Source: Muribaculaceae bacterium (GTDB lineage Bacteria; Bacteroidota; Bacteroidia; Bacteroidales; Muribaculaceae). Taken from it: a DNA stretch of 64,000 nucleotides. The stretch is from positions 1-64,000 of the forward strand of contig VSPE01000009.1 in the NCBI GenBank assembly GCA_009775225.1, given 5' to 3'. How positions within the stretch are numbered: the stretch's first letter is position 1; every line of letters begins with the position of its first letter. Below the pieces are notes generated by a model. That model ran no database searches, had not been told where the DNA came from, and saw nothing but the letters and a program-made list of their open reading frames with translations. Positions 23,677 to 32,723 of the stretch are shown one piece after another. Both the position numbers and the translations under genes were made by a program.

Positions 23677-26463
23677 TTAGTGCACGAGTACTTTGGATGC
23701 GTGGCCGTCGATATTGACTATATAGAGGCCGGCGGGAACTGTGAGGGAGGGCATCATGCGGCCTGAGAGGTCGTATACATGGGCGGTGTTGTATTCGCCT
23801 TGTATAATTATGCACCCTTCCGAGCCGAGGGCATAGGCGGGAGTGTCGCTAACTACGGCGTCGATGCCTGCCGACTCTTCAACGTTGTTGGTGGCGAAGA
23901 CGGCGAAGCCATTGGCTGGCACGGTGAGGCTGAGCGATGTGCCTGCACCAGAGAGTGCGGGGGTGTAGTCTTTGGATGCGCAGATGAGCTTGGCGTTTGC
24001 CGTAGTCATGTTGGTGGCGTTCACCGTAATGGTGGTCTCGGTAGTGAGAGAGGGGTTGATGAAGGCTACAGCTTCCTTGGAGCCTGCCGTGAGGCGCATC
24101 GAGCGGCCGTTGTAAGAGGGCATGTTCACATTCTTCTGGTTGAAAGTCGCCGACTGGCGTACCAGCTCGGGATTGGCTGTGCGCAGGTTAATCACGGCTG
24201 CGTATACGTCTTTGAGGAATGCCTTGTGGGGGTCGTCGAGCCAGCGCCAGTCCACAACTTTGGGCGAGGTGTTGTTGCCGCCGCTACCGTCGGGCTTTTC
24301 TTTTGTGTTCTCGCTGTTACCGAGTTCGCCGAACATCCACACCATTTTGGGGCCGGGAGTCATGAGCATCTGTACGGCGAGCTGAGCGAGGCGGTTGTAC
24401 TGCACGTCGGGGTTGGTGGGTACGGGATTTTTGCCGTAGACCTCGCTCTTGAAGTTTACGCGCTGTTCGTCATGGCTCTCTGCGTATGCCACGGTAGAGC
24501 CCCAGGGACGGTTGCCGTCGGACGACGAGAGGAAGCGCGAGAGCTGGCTGCTGCTGTCGTAGCCCATAGCATACTGGCAGGAGTTATTGTTAATATTGGC
24601 CCACTGGAGCTGGCCGTCGAGGCCGAGCTGTATTTCTTCCTGAGCACCACCGAGAAGTTCGTTGATGTGTATGCCGTCGGGCTTCACCGATTTGATTACT
24701 CCGTGGAGGCGTTTCATGCGGTCGATGCGGCTCTGGTTGAAAGCGTCGGTGCCGTTGGCATAGCTGCCGTTGTCGCCGAGGCCTTTTACGAGGTCGAAGC
24801 GGAAGCCGTCCACATTATATTTTTCAAGCCAGTATACGAGTGCATCTGTCCACTGCTGCTGTACCAGCGGGTGGTCTTGGTTCCAGTCGTTGAGAACGCT
24901 CCATGCGTGAGGTGCCACCTTGTTATAGAAGGGGTTGGAGTCGATGTCGTAGAGCTGATACCAGGGGTGCAGGCCGTCGCTCTGGTTGAATACAATGTCG
25001 AGGATTACGGCTATACCGTTCTTATGACATTCTTCGATAAAGTCGCGGTAGTCGGTGGGCGAGCCGTAGGCTTTGTCGGGAGCCATGTAGAAGTTGGTGT
25101 TGTAGCCCCACGAGTTATTGCCGTTGAACTCCATGATAGGCATAAGCTCCACTGCGTTGAAGCCGAGCGACTTTATGTAGGGTATTTTGTCGATTGCCTT
25201 TTTTACGGTGCCGTTGGCCAAAGCCTTGCCGTCGAGGCCAGTAAAGTCGCGGAAGAGCATTTCGTATATCACGAGATTATCGTGCTCGGGGATTGTGAAG
25301 GGCGAGAAGGTGTAGTCGTCGATGTCGCCACGGTATGCTGCGAGCATGATGCCGGCCACGGGTGAGTTCACGCCGGGATGCTTGGGGGCGTCTTTCCATA
25401 CTGCGCGCGATATACCGGCGTCGTTATAGCAGTCGAGCACCATGTGGGCGTAGGGGTCGGCAACTTTGTATTTGTCGTCGATGAGGTAATAGTATCCGTA
25501 CCATTGGTCGTTTGCGAGGCCGCTTACGGTAGTCCAGAAGTAGCGGTGACCCTTGTAGTCCTGATACTTCATTTTGTATTCATCGGAAATTTCGTAGTTG
25601 TTCCACTGGCCTACGAGCACTGCGCTGACCTTGCCGGGAGCCGCGATGCAGAAAGTGACTGTGCCGTCGGCATTTTTCACGGCACCCATTTTGGGTACAC
25701 CGCCGGGGTAGTCCTGCTTGAGCGAGGCCGAGGGCCAGCTTACTTCGAGGGTTGAAGATAGAGTCTGCGAGCCTGCTTCGGCCGTGCCCTTCACTATGTA
25801 GTTTCCTTCGGAAGAGAAGGTGTAGGGTGCGGTGAGGCTTGTGGTGTTCTGTTTTGTGGCGAACACTTTGCCGTCGACGCTAAGAGTGAGGGTGGCGGCC
25901 TGTGTGGCCATTACAGTGTAGTTGATAGTGGTGACCTTGTCGATAACGCGGTCGGGGTGGTCGGAGGTGAGCTGCATGCGGAAGCCGTCCTCAAGAACGG
26001 GAATGAAAATGTCGCCGCCTGAGCTTGTGCGTCCGGTCTTTGAGCCGTCGGCATTGCGGAATACAATTGCGATGTCGGTCACTTTTTCTGTGGCGTCGGT
26101 GATGCCGAAGAATGTGCGGATGTCGCCGATAGAGAGTGTGTAGGTGTTGGCATCGACGCGTGTAAGGCGGTTTTTGTCGGTGTTGGCGGCCTGCTGGTTC
26201 CCGGTTTCGGGCCAGGGTGCTACGACATTTGTCCATTCGCCGCCGCTCTTGGAGGTGATTACGCCTATGTGTGCGTACACGTCGAAGTTGCTGCTGAGGT
26301 TCATGAGGCCTTTGTTGCCCAGCGGCGAATCGGCATGATAAGTTAATACAACGCCCCTGCTGCCTTCCTGAAGCATCTCGGGAGTGGTAGTCACTATCTG
26401 CGCCTTGAGCGGCAGCACTGCCGCCAGAATAAGTGCAAATAGCGCGAAGTAAGTCTTATTCAT
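23677..26463 (-). CDS. Secreted GH13 alpha-glucan-active enzyme with T9SS tail (928 aa)
   Basis: ATG 26463 starts a signal peptide ending LPLKAQ. Residues about 25-250 form two beta-rich N-terminal domains, then a CBM48-like domain ('FCIAAPGKVSAVLVGQWNNYE', 250-330) and a GH13 (beta/alpha)8 barrel. Region II GFRFD carries the nucleophile (about Asp557), region III INELLGG the acid/base (about Glu602) and region IV ESHDEQR the third acid (about Asp665). Region I reads DIVFNQ where most members have His after Asn. CBM48 plus GH13 suggests a pullulanase- or branching-enzyme-like activity on starch or glycogen. The tail ends GLYIVNIDGHASKVLVH, a type A T9SS sorting end. No susCD pair is adjacent. 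Own promoter and terminator. Confidence 0.85.
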   Translation of the reverse strand: MNKTYFALFALILAAVLPLKAQIVTTTPEMLQEGSRGVVLTYHADSPLGNKGLMNLSSNFDVYAHIGVITSKSGGEWTNVVAPWPETGNQQAANTDKNRLTRVDANTYTLSIGDIRTFFGITDATEKVTDIAIVFRNADGSKTGRTSSGGDIFIPVLEDGFRMQLTSDHPDRVIDKVTTINYTVMATQAATLTLSVDGKVFATKQNTTSLTAPYTFSSEGNYIVKGTAEAGSQTLSSTLEVSWPSASLKQDYPGGVPKMGAVKNADGTVTFCIAAPGKVSAVLVGQWNNYEISDEYKMKYQDYKGHRYFWTTVSGLANDQWYGYYYLIDDKYKVADPYAHMVLDCYNDAGISRAVWKDAPKHPGVNSPVAGIMLAAYRGDIDDYTFSPFTIPEHDNLVIYEMLFRDFTGLDGKALANGTVKKAIDKIPYIKSLGFNAVELMPIMEFNGNNSWGYNTNFYMAPDKAYGSPTDYRDFIEECHKNGIAVILDIVFNQSDGLHPWYQLYDIDSNPFYNKVAPHAWSVLNDWNQDHPLVQQQWTDALVYWLEKYNVDGFRFDLVKGLGDNGSYANGTDAFNQSRIDRMKRLHGVIKSVKPDGIHINELLGGAQEEIQLGLDGQLQWANINNNSCQYAMGYDSSSQLSRFLSSSDGNRPWGSTVAYAESHDEQRVNFKSEVYGKNPVPTNPDVQYNRLAQLAVQMLMTPGPKMVWMFGELGNSENTKEKPDGSGGNNTSPKVVDWRWLDDPHKAFLKDVYAAVINLRTANPELVRQSATFNQKNVNMPSYNGRSMRLTAGSKEAVAFINPSLTTETTITVNATNMTTANAKLICASKDYTPALSGAGTSLSLTVPANGFAVFATNNVEESAGIDAVVSDTPAYALGSEGCIIIQGEYNTAHVYDLSGRMMPSLTVPAGLYIVNIDGHASKVLVH

Positions 26464-26529
26464 CTCTAAATGTTAATATGGTGTTATGCTTTTATGATAT
26501 AAATAGGATGTAATATCTCTACGGGGGCG

Positions 26530-26561
26530 CAAATATAGTGTATAATGTGGAAATTTTCAAA
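26530..26561 (-). promoter_or_regulatory. Promoter of the GH13 gene
   Basis: On the minus strand TTTG (complement of 26558-26561) and TATATTTG (complement of 26530-26537) lie 20 bases apart, a textbook Bacteroidetes promoter. The leader to ATG 26463 is about 60 bases. Confidence 0.8.
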
Positions 26562-26609
26562 TAATTAGCCCGTTAAATACGTTTTTACGGGCTGAAAACA
26601 AGTGTCGGT

Positions 26610-27263
26610 TCAGAAATTATATCCAAGCATTAAGGCTACCGAGTTGCGGTGTATGCGTATTTTGCCGGAGGTTGTATCGAACGACGCGAGCGGCGATACG
26701 GCTATATCGGCGGTGAGACCTATCATATAGTGCTCGGCAAATGTGGCGCTGATGCCGAAGCCCCATTTCACGTCGACGCGTTTCCAGCCGTGGTCGAACA
26801 GGTCGATAGTGCGGTCGGGCACGATTTCCGGCGCACCGAAATTCGGGTCGAGGTTCTGGCGGGCGGAAATGTTGAAGTTGACCGCCGGGCCTGTGGATAT
26901 GTCGAGAACCCAATTGTCATCGAGGCTCAGGGAATATCCGAAGTTCATGGGCAGACGCAGACTGTAGAGGTTGGCTGCGCCCTCATAGAGGTATTCTTCG
27001 TCGAAGCTTATGAGGTCTTTGGCAGTCATCGACATGAAGTCGAAATAGGCGCCCGGCTCGAAAAAGAAGTGTCGGGCTAATGGCATGCGCACTGTTAATC
27101 CCACATTGAGCCCGGCGCCGGTCTTGTACATGTTGCGTGCTCCTGCGGGCATACTCACTTCCATGCCGGCCCTTACACCCAATACAGGGCTCCACGGTTC
27201 GTGGGCCTGTGCTGCGGAAGCACTTGCGAGGGCTACTATAATAGGTAAAAATTCAGCTTTCAT
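26610..27263 (-). CDS. Outer-membrane beta-barrel protein, PorT/porin-like (217 aa)
   Basis: ATG 27261-27263 starts the signal peptide MKAEFLPIIVALASASAAQA; the frame running to 27503 crosses the divergent kinase gene and is rejected. The mature part is built of alternating amphipathic strands ('GVRAGMEVSMP', 'NVGLTVRMPLARHFFFEPGAYFDFM', 'WGFGISATFAEHYMIGLTADIAV') and ends in Phe (ALMLGYNF), so it is a small eight-strand-like barrel of the outer_membrane_beta_barrel/PorT class. Function unknown. It is divergent from the LytS-like kinase gene; no clear promoter was found for it. Confidence 0.75.
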   Translation of the reverse strand: MKAEFLPIIVALASASAAQAHEPWSPVLGVRAGMEVSMPAGARNMYKTGAGLNVGLTVRMPLARHFFFEPGAYFDFMSMTAKDLISFDEEYLYEGAANLYSLRLPMNFGYSLSLDDNWVLDISTGPAVNFNISARQNLDPNFGAPEIVPDRTIDLFDHGWKRVDVKWGFGISATFAEHYMIGLTADIAVSPLASFDTTSGKIRIHRNSVALMLGYNF

Positions 27264-27362
27264 GACTTGAATATCTATATTATAAATACGTTTTGCGGGC
27301 CGTGGCAGTTCGGTGACGTGCAAAAAAAATGACAGTCCGCACTTACATTCGGCTAAAAGGTG

Positions 27363-27370
27363 TATCTTTG
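27363..27370 (+). promoter_or_regulatory. -7 box of the LytS/LytTR pair
   Basis: TATCTTTG ends 17 bases before ATG 27388, giving a leader of about a dozen bases. No convincing -33 element is visible. Confidence 0.5.
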
Positions 27371-27387
27371 CACACAAAATCACTCCT

Positions 27388-28497
27388 ATGACTGCACATG
27401 ACAAGCCGCGGAGCGTACGACGCCAGATTGTCACCTCACTGTCGCACCTCTTGTTTATCGTCATCATCTTTGTATTGCCCGAGTTGGTGATGGCAATTGC
27501 CATGCCGCACCGCCACCACTTTGCCTTCTACCCTGGTTTCTATTTCAAGACGCTGATATTCATTACGGCGTTCTATCTGAACTATTTCCTTATTATCGAC
27601 CGAACGATTGGCCGCAGCGACCGTGGCCGCAGTATCATAAATTTTGTGCTGCTTAATCTGCTTGTAATCGCGGCAGGTCTCACTATGAGCTATCTTGTAT
27701 CCCGCTTCATGTATCCGTCCCGACCGCCAAGAGCCGGAGTGGTGGTGACGGTATGGTCGCAGATGCTCAAGACGGCATCGCTGTTGCTGCGCGATGCCGT
27801 TATGCTCATCCTTACCATAGGTCTTTCGGTGGCCTTGCGACTGTCGGTTAAATGGAAGGATATCGACAGGCAGAAGCAGGAATTGCTTGCAAACCAACGA
27901 GCTACTGAGCTTGATAGCCTCAAGAACCAGCTTAATCCTCATTTCCTGTTCAATTCGCTCAATACAATCTACGCTCTTGTCGACATCAGCCCCGATGATG
28001 CCCGCAAGGCACTTCACCGCCTTTCGGGCCTTCTGCGATATATGCTCTACGAGGATGTGCGCACCGTGAGACTGCGGCAGGAGGCCGACTTTATCGATAA
28101 TTATGTGGCTCTGATGCGTCTGCGCCTGTCGAACCGCGAGGTAGTAGTGGATGTGGAGCTTGGCGACAATGATGATGCGCCTGTGCCTCCGCTGCTTTTT
28201 ATACCGCTGATAGAAAATGCGTTCAAATATGGTACCCAGTCGCAGGACTACGAACCTGTGTACATCTCGCTCAAGGCCGGAGCAGACACTGTGGTGTGCC
28301 GTACGCGCAATTCGTTTACAATAGGCGGCAATGCTCCCGACGGCGAGCGCTCGTCGGGCATCGGGCTTGCAAACCTGCGTCGCCGCCTGCATCTTATTTA
28401 CGGCAGCGCTGCCTCGTTCTCGACATCGACGGAAGGCAATACTTTTACCGCCGAGCTTGTACTGCCTCTTTCAAAGCGTTATAATTCAGAGCGATGA
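27388..28497 (+). CDS. LytS/YehU-type sensor histidine kinase (369 aa)
   Basis: ATG 27388 is chosen because it lies just after the -7 box; the longer frame starts upstream of it. Four membrane helices fill residues about 15-150 with little periplasmic domain. A short coiled segment leads into the His_kinase motif LNPHFLFNSLN (His185), followed by an HATPase domain: 'FIPLIENAFKYG' (N-box) and 'GIGLANLRRRLHLIYG' (G-box). This is the 4-TM kinase type that signals to LytTR regulators. Its stop codon overlaps the regulator start by four bases (ATGA), so the two are translationally coupled. Confidence 0.9.
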   Translation: MTAHDKPRSVRRQIVTSLSHLLFIVIIFVLPELVMAIAMPHRHHFAFYPGFYFKTLIFITAFYLNYFLIIDRTIGRSDRGRSIINFVLLNLLVIAAGLTMSYLVSRFMYPSRPPRAGVVVTVWSQMLKTASLLLRDAVMLILTIGLSVALRLSVKWKDIDRQKQELLANQRATELDSLKNQLNPHFLFNSLNTIYALVDISPDDARKALHRLSGLLRYMLYEDVRTVRLRQEADFIDNYVALMRLRLSNREVVVDVELGDNDDAPVPPLLFIPLIENAFKYGTQSQDYEPVYISLKAGADTVVCRTRNSFTIGGNAPDGERSSGIGLANLRRRLHLIYGSAASFSTSTEGNTFTAELVLPLSKRYNSER

Positions 28498-29225
28498 GTG
28501 TTACGGTGAAATGTATTGTGGTCGATGACGAGCCGTTGGCAGCAAAGCTTATAAGCACCTATGTAGAGCGGACACCGTTCCTCGAGCTTGCAGGGGTGGC
28601 GCATGATGCCGAGGAGGCCATGCGTCTGCTTGACGAAAACACCGATACGGCGCTGCTGTTCCTCGACATACGCATGCCGCGTCTTTCGGGTATGCAGCTT
28701 GCACGGTTGCTGCCGGCGGGGCTTAAGGTGGTGTTTACCACAGCCTATGCCGACTATGCTGTCGACGGGTTCCGCGTAGGAGCGGTGGACTATCTGCTTA
28801 AACCTGTGAGCTATGAGGAGTTTCTGGCAGCGGCGAGCCGCGTGCGAGATTCCGTAGTCCTTGAGCAGAGGGCGACCGCCACGCTGAGCAGCGAGGGCAG
28901 GGGGGCGCGGACGTCGTTCCTTACGGTTAAAAGCGAGTACAGGCTGCTGCGCCTGCCACTCGACGATATACTGTATATAGAAGGTCTTAAAGACTATGTA
29001 AAGATATGTCTCGCCGGCGAGAGCAAGCCCGTGCTGACGCTGATGAGCATGAAGACACTGGAGGAGACGCTTCCGGCTCCGTTGTTTATGCGAGTGCATC
29101 GCTCGTATATCGTCAATACCGACAAGGTGCGGCTCATAGAACGAAACTCTATTATTCTGGGTGACAAATGTATACCTGTCGGTGAGAGTTATCGCCGCAG
29201 CTTTTTTGCGGTGCTTGAGGGCTGA
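28494..29225 (+). CDS. LytTR-family response regulator (243 aa)
   Basis: Receiver domain 1-125 with VVDDEP, phospho-acceptor Asp58 in FLDIRMP, Thr of FTTAYA and Lys of LLKPV. A Ser/Ala-rich linker leads to a LytTR DNA-binding domain of residues about 145-240: 'DDILYIEGLKDYVKICL', 'PAPLFMRVHRSYIVNTDKV'. LytTR domains bind pairs of about 9-bp direct repeats. A perfect tandem 9-bp repeat stands shortly downstream, at 29314-29331, before the next gene's promoter, and may be its target. Confidence 0.92.
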   Translation: MSVTVKCIVVDDEPLAAKLISTYVERTPFLELAGVAHDAEEAMRLLDENTDTALLFLDIRMPRLSGMQLARLLPAGLKVVFTTAYADYAVDGFRVGAVDYLLKPVSYEEFLAAASRVRDSVVLEQRATATLSSEGRGARTSFLTVKSEYRLLRLPLDDILYIEGLKDYVKICLAGESKPVLTLMSMKTLEETLPAPLFMRVHRSYIVNTDKVRLIERNSIILGDKCIPVGESYRRSFFAVLEG

Positions 29226-29313
29226 GGTTCGCTTACGGAGTCGGTCTGATAATCAATGCAGGTACTCTCCATTAGCCTCGGCCCTTGTCGGTGCGCGTAC
29301 TTGCGATTGCGAA

Positions 29314-29331
29314 CGTTAAAAGCGTTAAAAG
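29314..29331 (+). promoter_or_regulatory. Tandem 9-bp direct repeat, candidate LytTR operator
   Basis: CGTTAAAAG is repeated exactly at 29314-29322 and 29323-29331. The first copy with its upstream AA fits most of the LytTR-type half-site pattern (A-A-C-G-T-T-n-A). The repeats lie 56-73 bases upstream of a -7 box and about 90 bases after the LytTR regulator gene. Spacing is 9 bases centre to centre rather than the usual 21 or so, so the assignment is tentative. Confidence 0.35.
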
Positions 29332-29364
29332 TGTGAGACTGCGCGTTTTTTTATGTGAATTATA

Positions 29365-29394
29365 GTTATATATGCAAAAGTTTCGCTAATTTTG
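29365..29394 (+). promoter_or_regulatory. Promoter of the lipoprotein-DUF5723-regulator group
   Basis: TAATTTTG 29387-29394 matches the -7 element; a weak GTTA 29365-29368 is 18 bases upstream. Transcription from about 29400 would include ATG 29458. The rest of 29226-29457 holds only the tandem repeat described and no gene. Confidence 0.5.
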
Positions 29395-29457
29395 CAGCTG
29401 TAATAATTGGGCTTTCCAATATTCATCTAACCGAAATAATAAACCATCGTAATTTAT

Positions 29458-29550
29458 ATGTATCACTCCCTACCCCGTTACTGTGTGTAGTCGTTTTGCT
29501 CCGCAGCCCTCACACTCGGTCTCGCATCGTGTATCGACCACGACTATGAT
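29458..29550 (+). pseudogene. Lipoprotein signal-peptide segment interrupted by an in-frame TAG
   Basis: ATG 29458 is in frame with the following coding region. Its translation is MYHSLPRYCV, stop (TAG 29488-29490), then SFCSAALTLGLASC and IDHDYDL. LASC with Cys25 is an excellent lipobox preceded by a hydrophobic core, so the two parts together make a normal Bacteroidetes lipoprotein leader broken only by the amber codon. No ATG, GTG or TTG lies between the TAG and the lipobox. A one-base indel at the T-run 29494-29497 from another frame (which reads PLLCVVV) is an alternative explanation. Confidence 0.6.
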
Positions 29551-31230
29551 TTGTCGGAAGATATCGATATGACTGTGAATGTAGGTGGTCAGCTTATCAC
29601 AATTCCCTCAAGCAACACAGAGCTGATTACACTTTACGACATTCTCGAACTTGACAGCGAAAGTTCAATCAAAGAAGTAGAGCATCAGGGCGACTATGGC
29701 CTAAATGTCGGCGATTATGTGCTTCTGCAGGCCGGCAGCTCCACCCCGGCCGAATACAAAATCAATGTTGTGGAAATAAGCCGTCGCCCGAAAAGTACAG
29801 GCGAAATCGCAGTACCCCGCTTTGTAAATGCCGGTTCCGACCGCGTTACCGAGCATGCCGGGCCGATTGTGAACGGTGTAAATCTTAGCGACGATGAAGT
29901 GGACCGCCAGCTCGTACAGCTTCACCGTGCCAAGATGGATGTCGAAATGGACTTTAACGTGGAATATATATCTGCATCGGGATATGACGGCGATGCCATT
30001 ATCGACCGTGGCTTCAAGGCTGTATTCCCCGAAAACTGGACTGTGGAAGTGCTCTCGCCTTCGTATCTCACTGTTACCGACGGTCATATCGTGACATTCG
30101 GCCGCGATGTCGTAATCCGTCCGAACGCTCCCTTCAAAGCCGCTATCCGCATTACCGCCATGGACTTTGAAAATCTTCCCGCCGGTCAGGGTCTCTATGC
30201 TCCGGGCCACTTCAAAGTCAATTCCGACATCGTTTCGGAGGGTACTGTGTCGCTGCTCTCAAGCGCTTCGTTCCCCGTTGGCGCCACAGCCGACCTCTCG
30301 CTCCGCACCAGTGTAGAGATTTCTAAGGCCGACATTCTCGAGGTGACAGGTGTGGTAAATCCCGAGATTAATGTAAGCAGTACCTCGTTCGAGATTACCG
30401 ACATTCCCGAGTTCCTTGACGACTACAGCAACAGACTCGACATCCTGAACCCGCGAATAAATTTCGTAGTTACCAACAATTCGCCTCTTACACTCGATGT
30501 CGACGGTGTGCTTACGGCTTACAAATCGGGTAAGGAGCCTGTGGATTGCCCCATTGGCGCCCCCTACGGCACCGGCGCTATCACCGTGCCTCCCATGTCT
30601 ACCACAGCTTTCGTAATATCGCGTGAGCCTGTTCCGAGCAACGAGTATGTAAATATCGTGGTGAGCGGTCTCGGCGACATTATCAGCACTATCCCCGACG
30701 AAATCGTGTTCGACAATGTGAACTGTACCGCCCGTCAGGTTCCCGTGACATTCGAGCTTGGTACAAACAACACATTCAATGCCATTTACGACGCGATAAT
30801 ACCCCTTGCGTTCGGCTCCGAGATGGAACTACACTATACCCACGAAGACGACGGCTGGGACAGCGACCTGGAGAAATATAACTTCGACACCGTAGAGATA
30901 AGCATAGATGCTGTAAACTCCGTGCCCCTCTTTATGGTTCCCACCGTTACGGCGCTGGGCATTAATTCGGTAGATGTTGAAATTGAAGGTACTGTGGCCG
31001 CCGGTACGCTCGATGCCCCCTCGACCTCGCCTCTCAAAATCACCCTTCGCTCCAAAGGCAGCAGCCTTGAGGGTCTCGACGGCATAGCTATCGACTTCCA
31101 GGCAACGGCCAAAAACCCCGTCACCGGCCAGGCCATGACAGGTGTTAACCTCAACGCGGCTCAGGCTCTTAAACTCGACAATATCACTATCCGCATCATC
31201 GGCGGCATAACCATAGACCTCAACGACTAA
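29551..31230 (+). CDS. Beta-rich periplasmic/outer-membrane protein, probable lipoprotein missing its leader (559 aa from TTG)
   Basis: The uninterrupted frame begins at a TTG just after the lipobox described above; ATG 29569 is the first in-frame ATG. The protein is almost wholly beta-rich, with Thr/Val/Asp-rich repeats of about 100 residues alternating 'strand-loop' patterns ('MDFENLPAGQGLYAPGHFKVN', 'SVEISKADILEVTGVVNPEINVSS'), with no cysteine-rich or enzymatic motif that I recognise. The intact frame through to 31230 shows no decay, so the protein is probably under selection. It ends two bases before a DUF5723 barrel gene, and the pair probably works together at the outer membrane. Function unknown. 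Confidence 0.7.
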   Translation: MSEDIDMTVNVGGQLITIPSSNTELITLYDILELDSESSIKEVEHQGDYGLNVGDYVLLQAGSSTPAEYKINVVEISRRPKSTGEIAVPRFVNAGSDRVTEHAGPIVNGVNLSDDEVDRQLVQLHRAKMDVEMDFNVEYISASGYDGDAIIDRGFKAVFPENWTVEVLSPSYLTVTDGHIVTFGRDVVIRPNAPFKAAIRITAMDFENLPAGQGLYAPGHFKVNSDIVSEGTVSLLSSASFPVGATADLSLRTSVEISKADILEVTGVVNPEINVSSTSFEITDIPEFLDDYSNRLDILNPRINFVVTNNSPLTLDVDGVLTAYKSGKEPVDCPIGAPYGTGAITVPPMSTTAFVISREPVPSNEYVNIVVSGLGDIISTIPDEIVFDNVNCTARQVPVTFELGTNNTFNAIYDAIIPLAFGSEMELHYTHEDDGWDSDLEKYNFDTVEISIDAVNSVPLFMVPTVTALGINSVDVEIEGTVAAGTLDAPSTSPLKITLRSKGSSLEGLDGIAIDFQATAKNPVTGQAMTGVNLNAAQALKLDNITIRIIGGITIDLND

Positions 31231-31232
31231 CA

Positions 31233-32723
31233 ATGAAATTTTCAAAACTTATCATAGCAGTGGTCGCGGCTTCGGGTTTCATTGCCGCCCACGCGCAGGA
31301 AGCGCCTCGCACGGCTTACTTCCTTGACGGATATTCTTACCGCCACGAGCTTAACCCCGCATTCATGGGCGAGCGCAACTACGTGTCTATCCCCATGCTC
31401 GGCAACTATGACATATCGTTGTTCTCCAATGTGGGTGTGAATACGTTCCTTTACCCGGTCAACGACCCTGCATCGAAGTATAAGCTCACCACCTTCCTCA
31501 GTCCTACCGTCGATGCCAACACCTTCCTCGACAAGCTCAACAAGAACAACCACATCAACGCCAACATCGACATCACCGTACTGTCGCTGGGCTTCAAGGC
31601 GTTCAAGGGTTTCAACACGCTCTCGGTAGGTGTGCACACCGACATGGGAATTAACCTGCCCAAAGACTTCTTCCGCTTCATGAAGATAGGTCAGGACGGC
31701 GACAATACCCACTATAACTTCAAGGATATCAAAGCTAATGCCACCGCTTACGGTGAAATTGCCCTTGGTCACAGCCACCGTATCAACCAGAAGCTTACCA
31801 TTGGCGCCAAGCTCAAGTTCCTCGTGGGTCTCGGCAATATCTCGGCGCATATCACCGACATGGACGTGCGCATGGGTCCCGACGCGTGGATAGTGAATGC
31901 CCGCGGTAAAATGGAGATGGCTGCCGGCGCAGGTCTCAAGCTCCCCACCAAGGCCGAGTCGGGTGCCGAATACGACACACCATCCGATGCTGACCTCGTG
32001 GACTGGGATAACATGGACTATGACAGCTTCGGTATTGCCGGCTATGGCCTCGGCGTAGACCTCGGTGCCACATATCAGCTCCTCCCCGACCTCCAGCTCT
32101 CGGCTGCTATAAATGACTTCGGTTTTATGAACTGGCAGCACTCCTACCTAGCCGAAACCGGGAACAAAACGTGGACATTCGATGGTTTCGACAATGTGGC
32201 AATCAAGGATACGCAGAACGATTATGAAGAAAACAAGCTCTCCGAGCAGCTCGACCGCCTTGGCGACGACTTCCAGGATATGATGAACTTTCATCGTACC
32301 AAAGGCGACGCAAGCTATACCAAGATGCTGAACGCCACCATTCGTCTTGGTGCGGAGTACAAGATGCCGTTCTACAAGAACCTCACCGGCGCTTTCCTCT
32401 TCTCTACACATATCGCCGGCTGCCAGTCGTGGACTGAAGGCCGCTTCTATGCCAACGTGAAGCCTGTCAAGTGGTTCGACGCCACTGTCAACTACGGCGC
32501 CTCGACCTATGGCTCATCGTTCGGCTGGATGCTGAACTTTCACCCCAAAGGGTTCAACTTCTTTGTGGGCACCGACCACCAGTTCTTCCGTCTCACACCT
32601 CAGTTTGCCCCCGTAGGCCATGCCATGGCATCGGTAAACCTTGGGTTCAACGTTACTTTCGGCTCAGGCTTTGATGCCTGCAAGCCTGGAAAGGCTTCCA
32701 AAAAGAAGGTTGCGAAGAAGTAA
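31233..32723 (+). CDS. DUF5723 outer-membrane beta-barrel protein (496 aa)
   Basis: Signal peptide MKFSKLIIAVVAASGFIAAHAQ, then the DUF5723 opening 'TAYFLDGYSYRHELNPAFMGERNYVSIPMLGNY' region (first 60 mature residues; NPAFMG is typical) and long amphipathic strands through to 'MASVNLGFNVTFGSG'. The final 12 residues are Lys-rich (KPGKASKKKVAKK), which is unusual after a barrel end. The NPAF pattern is shared with PorP/SprF-like barrels, so it could be an outer-membrane partner for a surface protein; this is inference. Starts two bases after the lipoprotein gene, and its 3' end overlaps the start of the regulator gene. Confidence 0.8.
   Translation: MKFSKLIIAVVAASGFIAAHAQEAPRTAYFLDGYSYRHELNPAFMGERNYVSIPMLGNYDISLFSNVGVNTFLYPVNDPASKYKLTTFLSPTVDANTFLDKLNKNNHINANIDITVLSLGFKAFKGFNTLSVGVHTDMGINLPKDFFRFMKIGQDGDNTHYNFKDIKANATAYGEIALGHSHRINQKLTIGAKLKFLVGLGNISAHITDMDVRMGPDAWIVNARGKMEMAAGAGLKLPTKAESGAEYDTPSDADLVDWDNMDYDSFGIAGYGLGVDLGATYQLLPDLQLSAAINDFGFMNWQHSYLAETGNKTWTFDGFDNVAIKDTQNDYEENKLSEQLDRLGDDFQDMMNFHRTKGDASYTKMLNATIRLGAEYKMPFYKNLTGAFLFSTHIAGCQSWTEGRFYANVKPVKWFDATVNYGASTYGSSFGWMLNFHPKGFNFFVGTDHQFFRLTPQFAPVGHAMASVNLGFNVTFGSGFDACKPGKASKKKVAKK

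Noticed and set aside
29355..29549. Small plus-strand frame before the lipoprotein
   Set aside because: It starts upstream of the promoter -7 box and its hydrophobic end is in a different frame from the lipobox; better read as leader of the interrupted lipoprotein gene.
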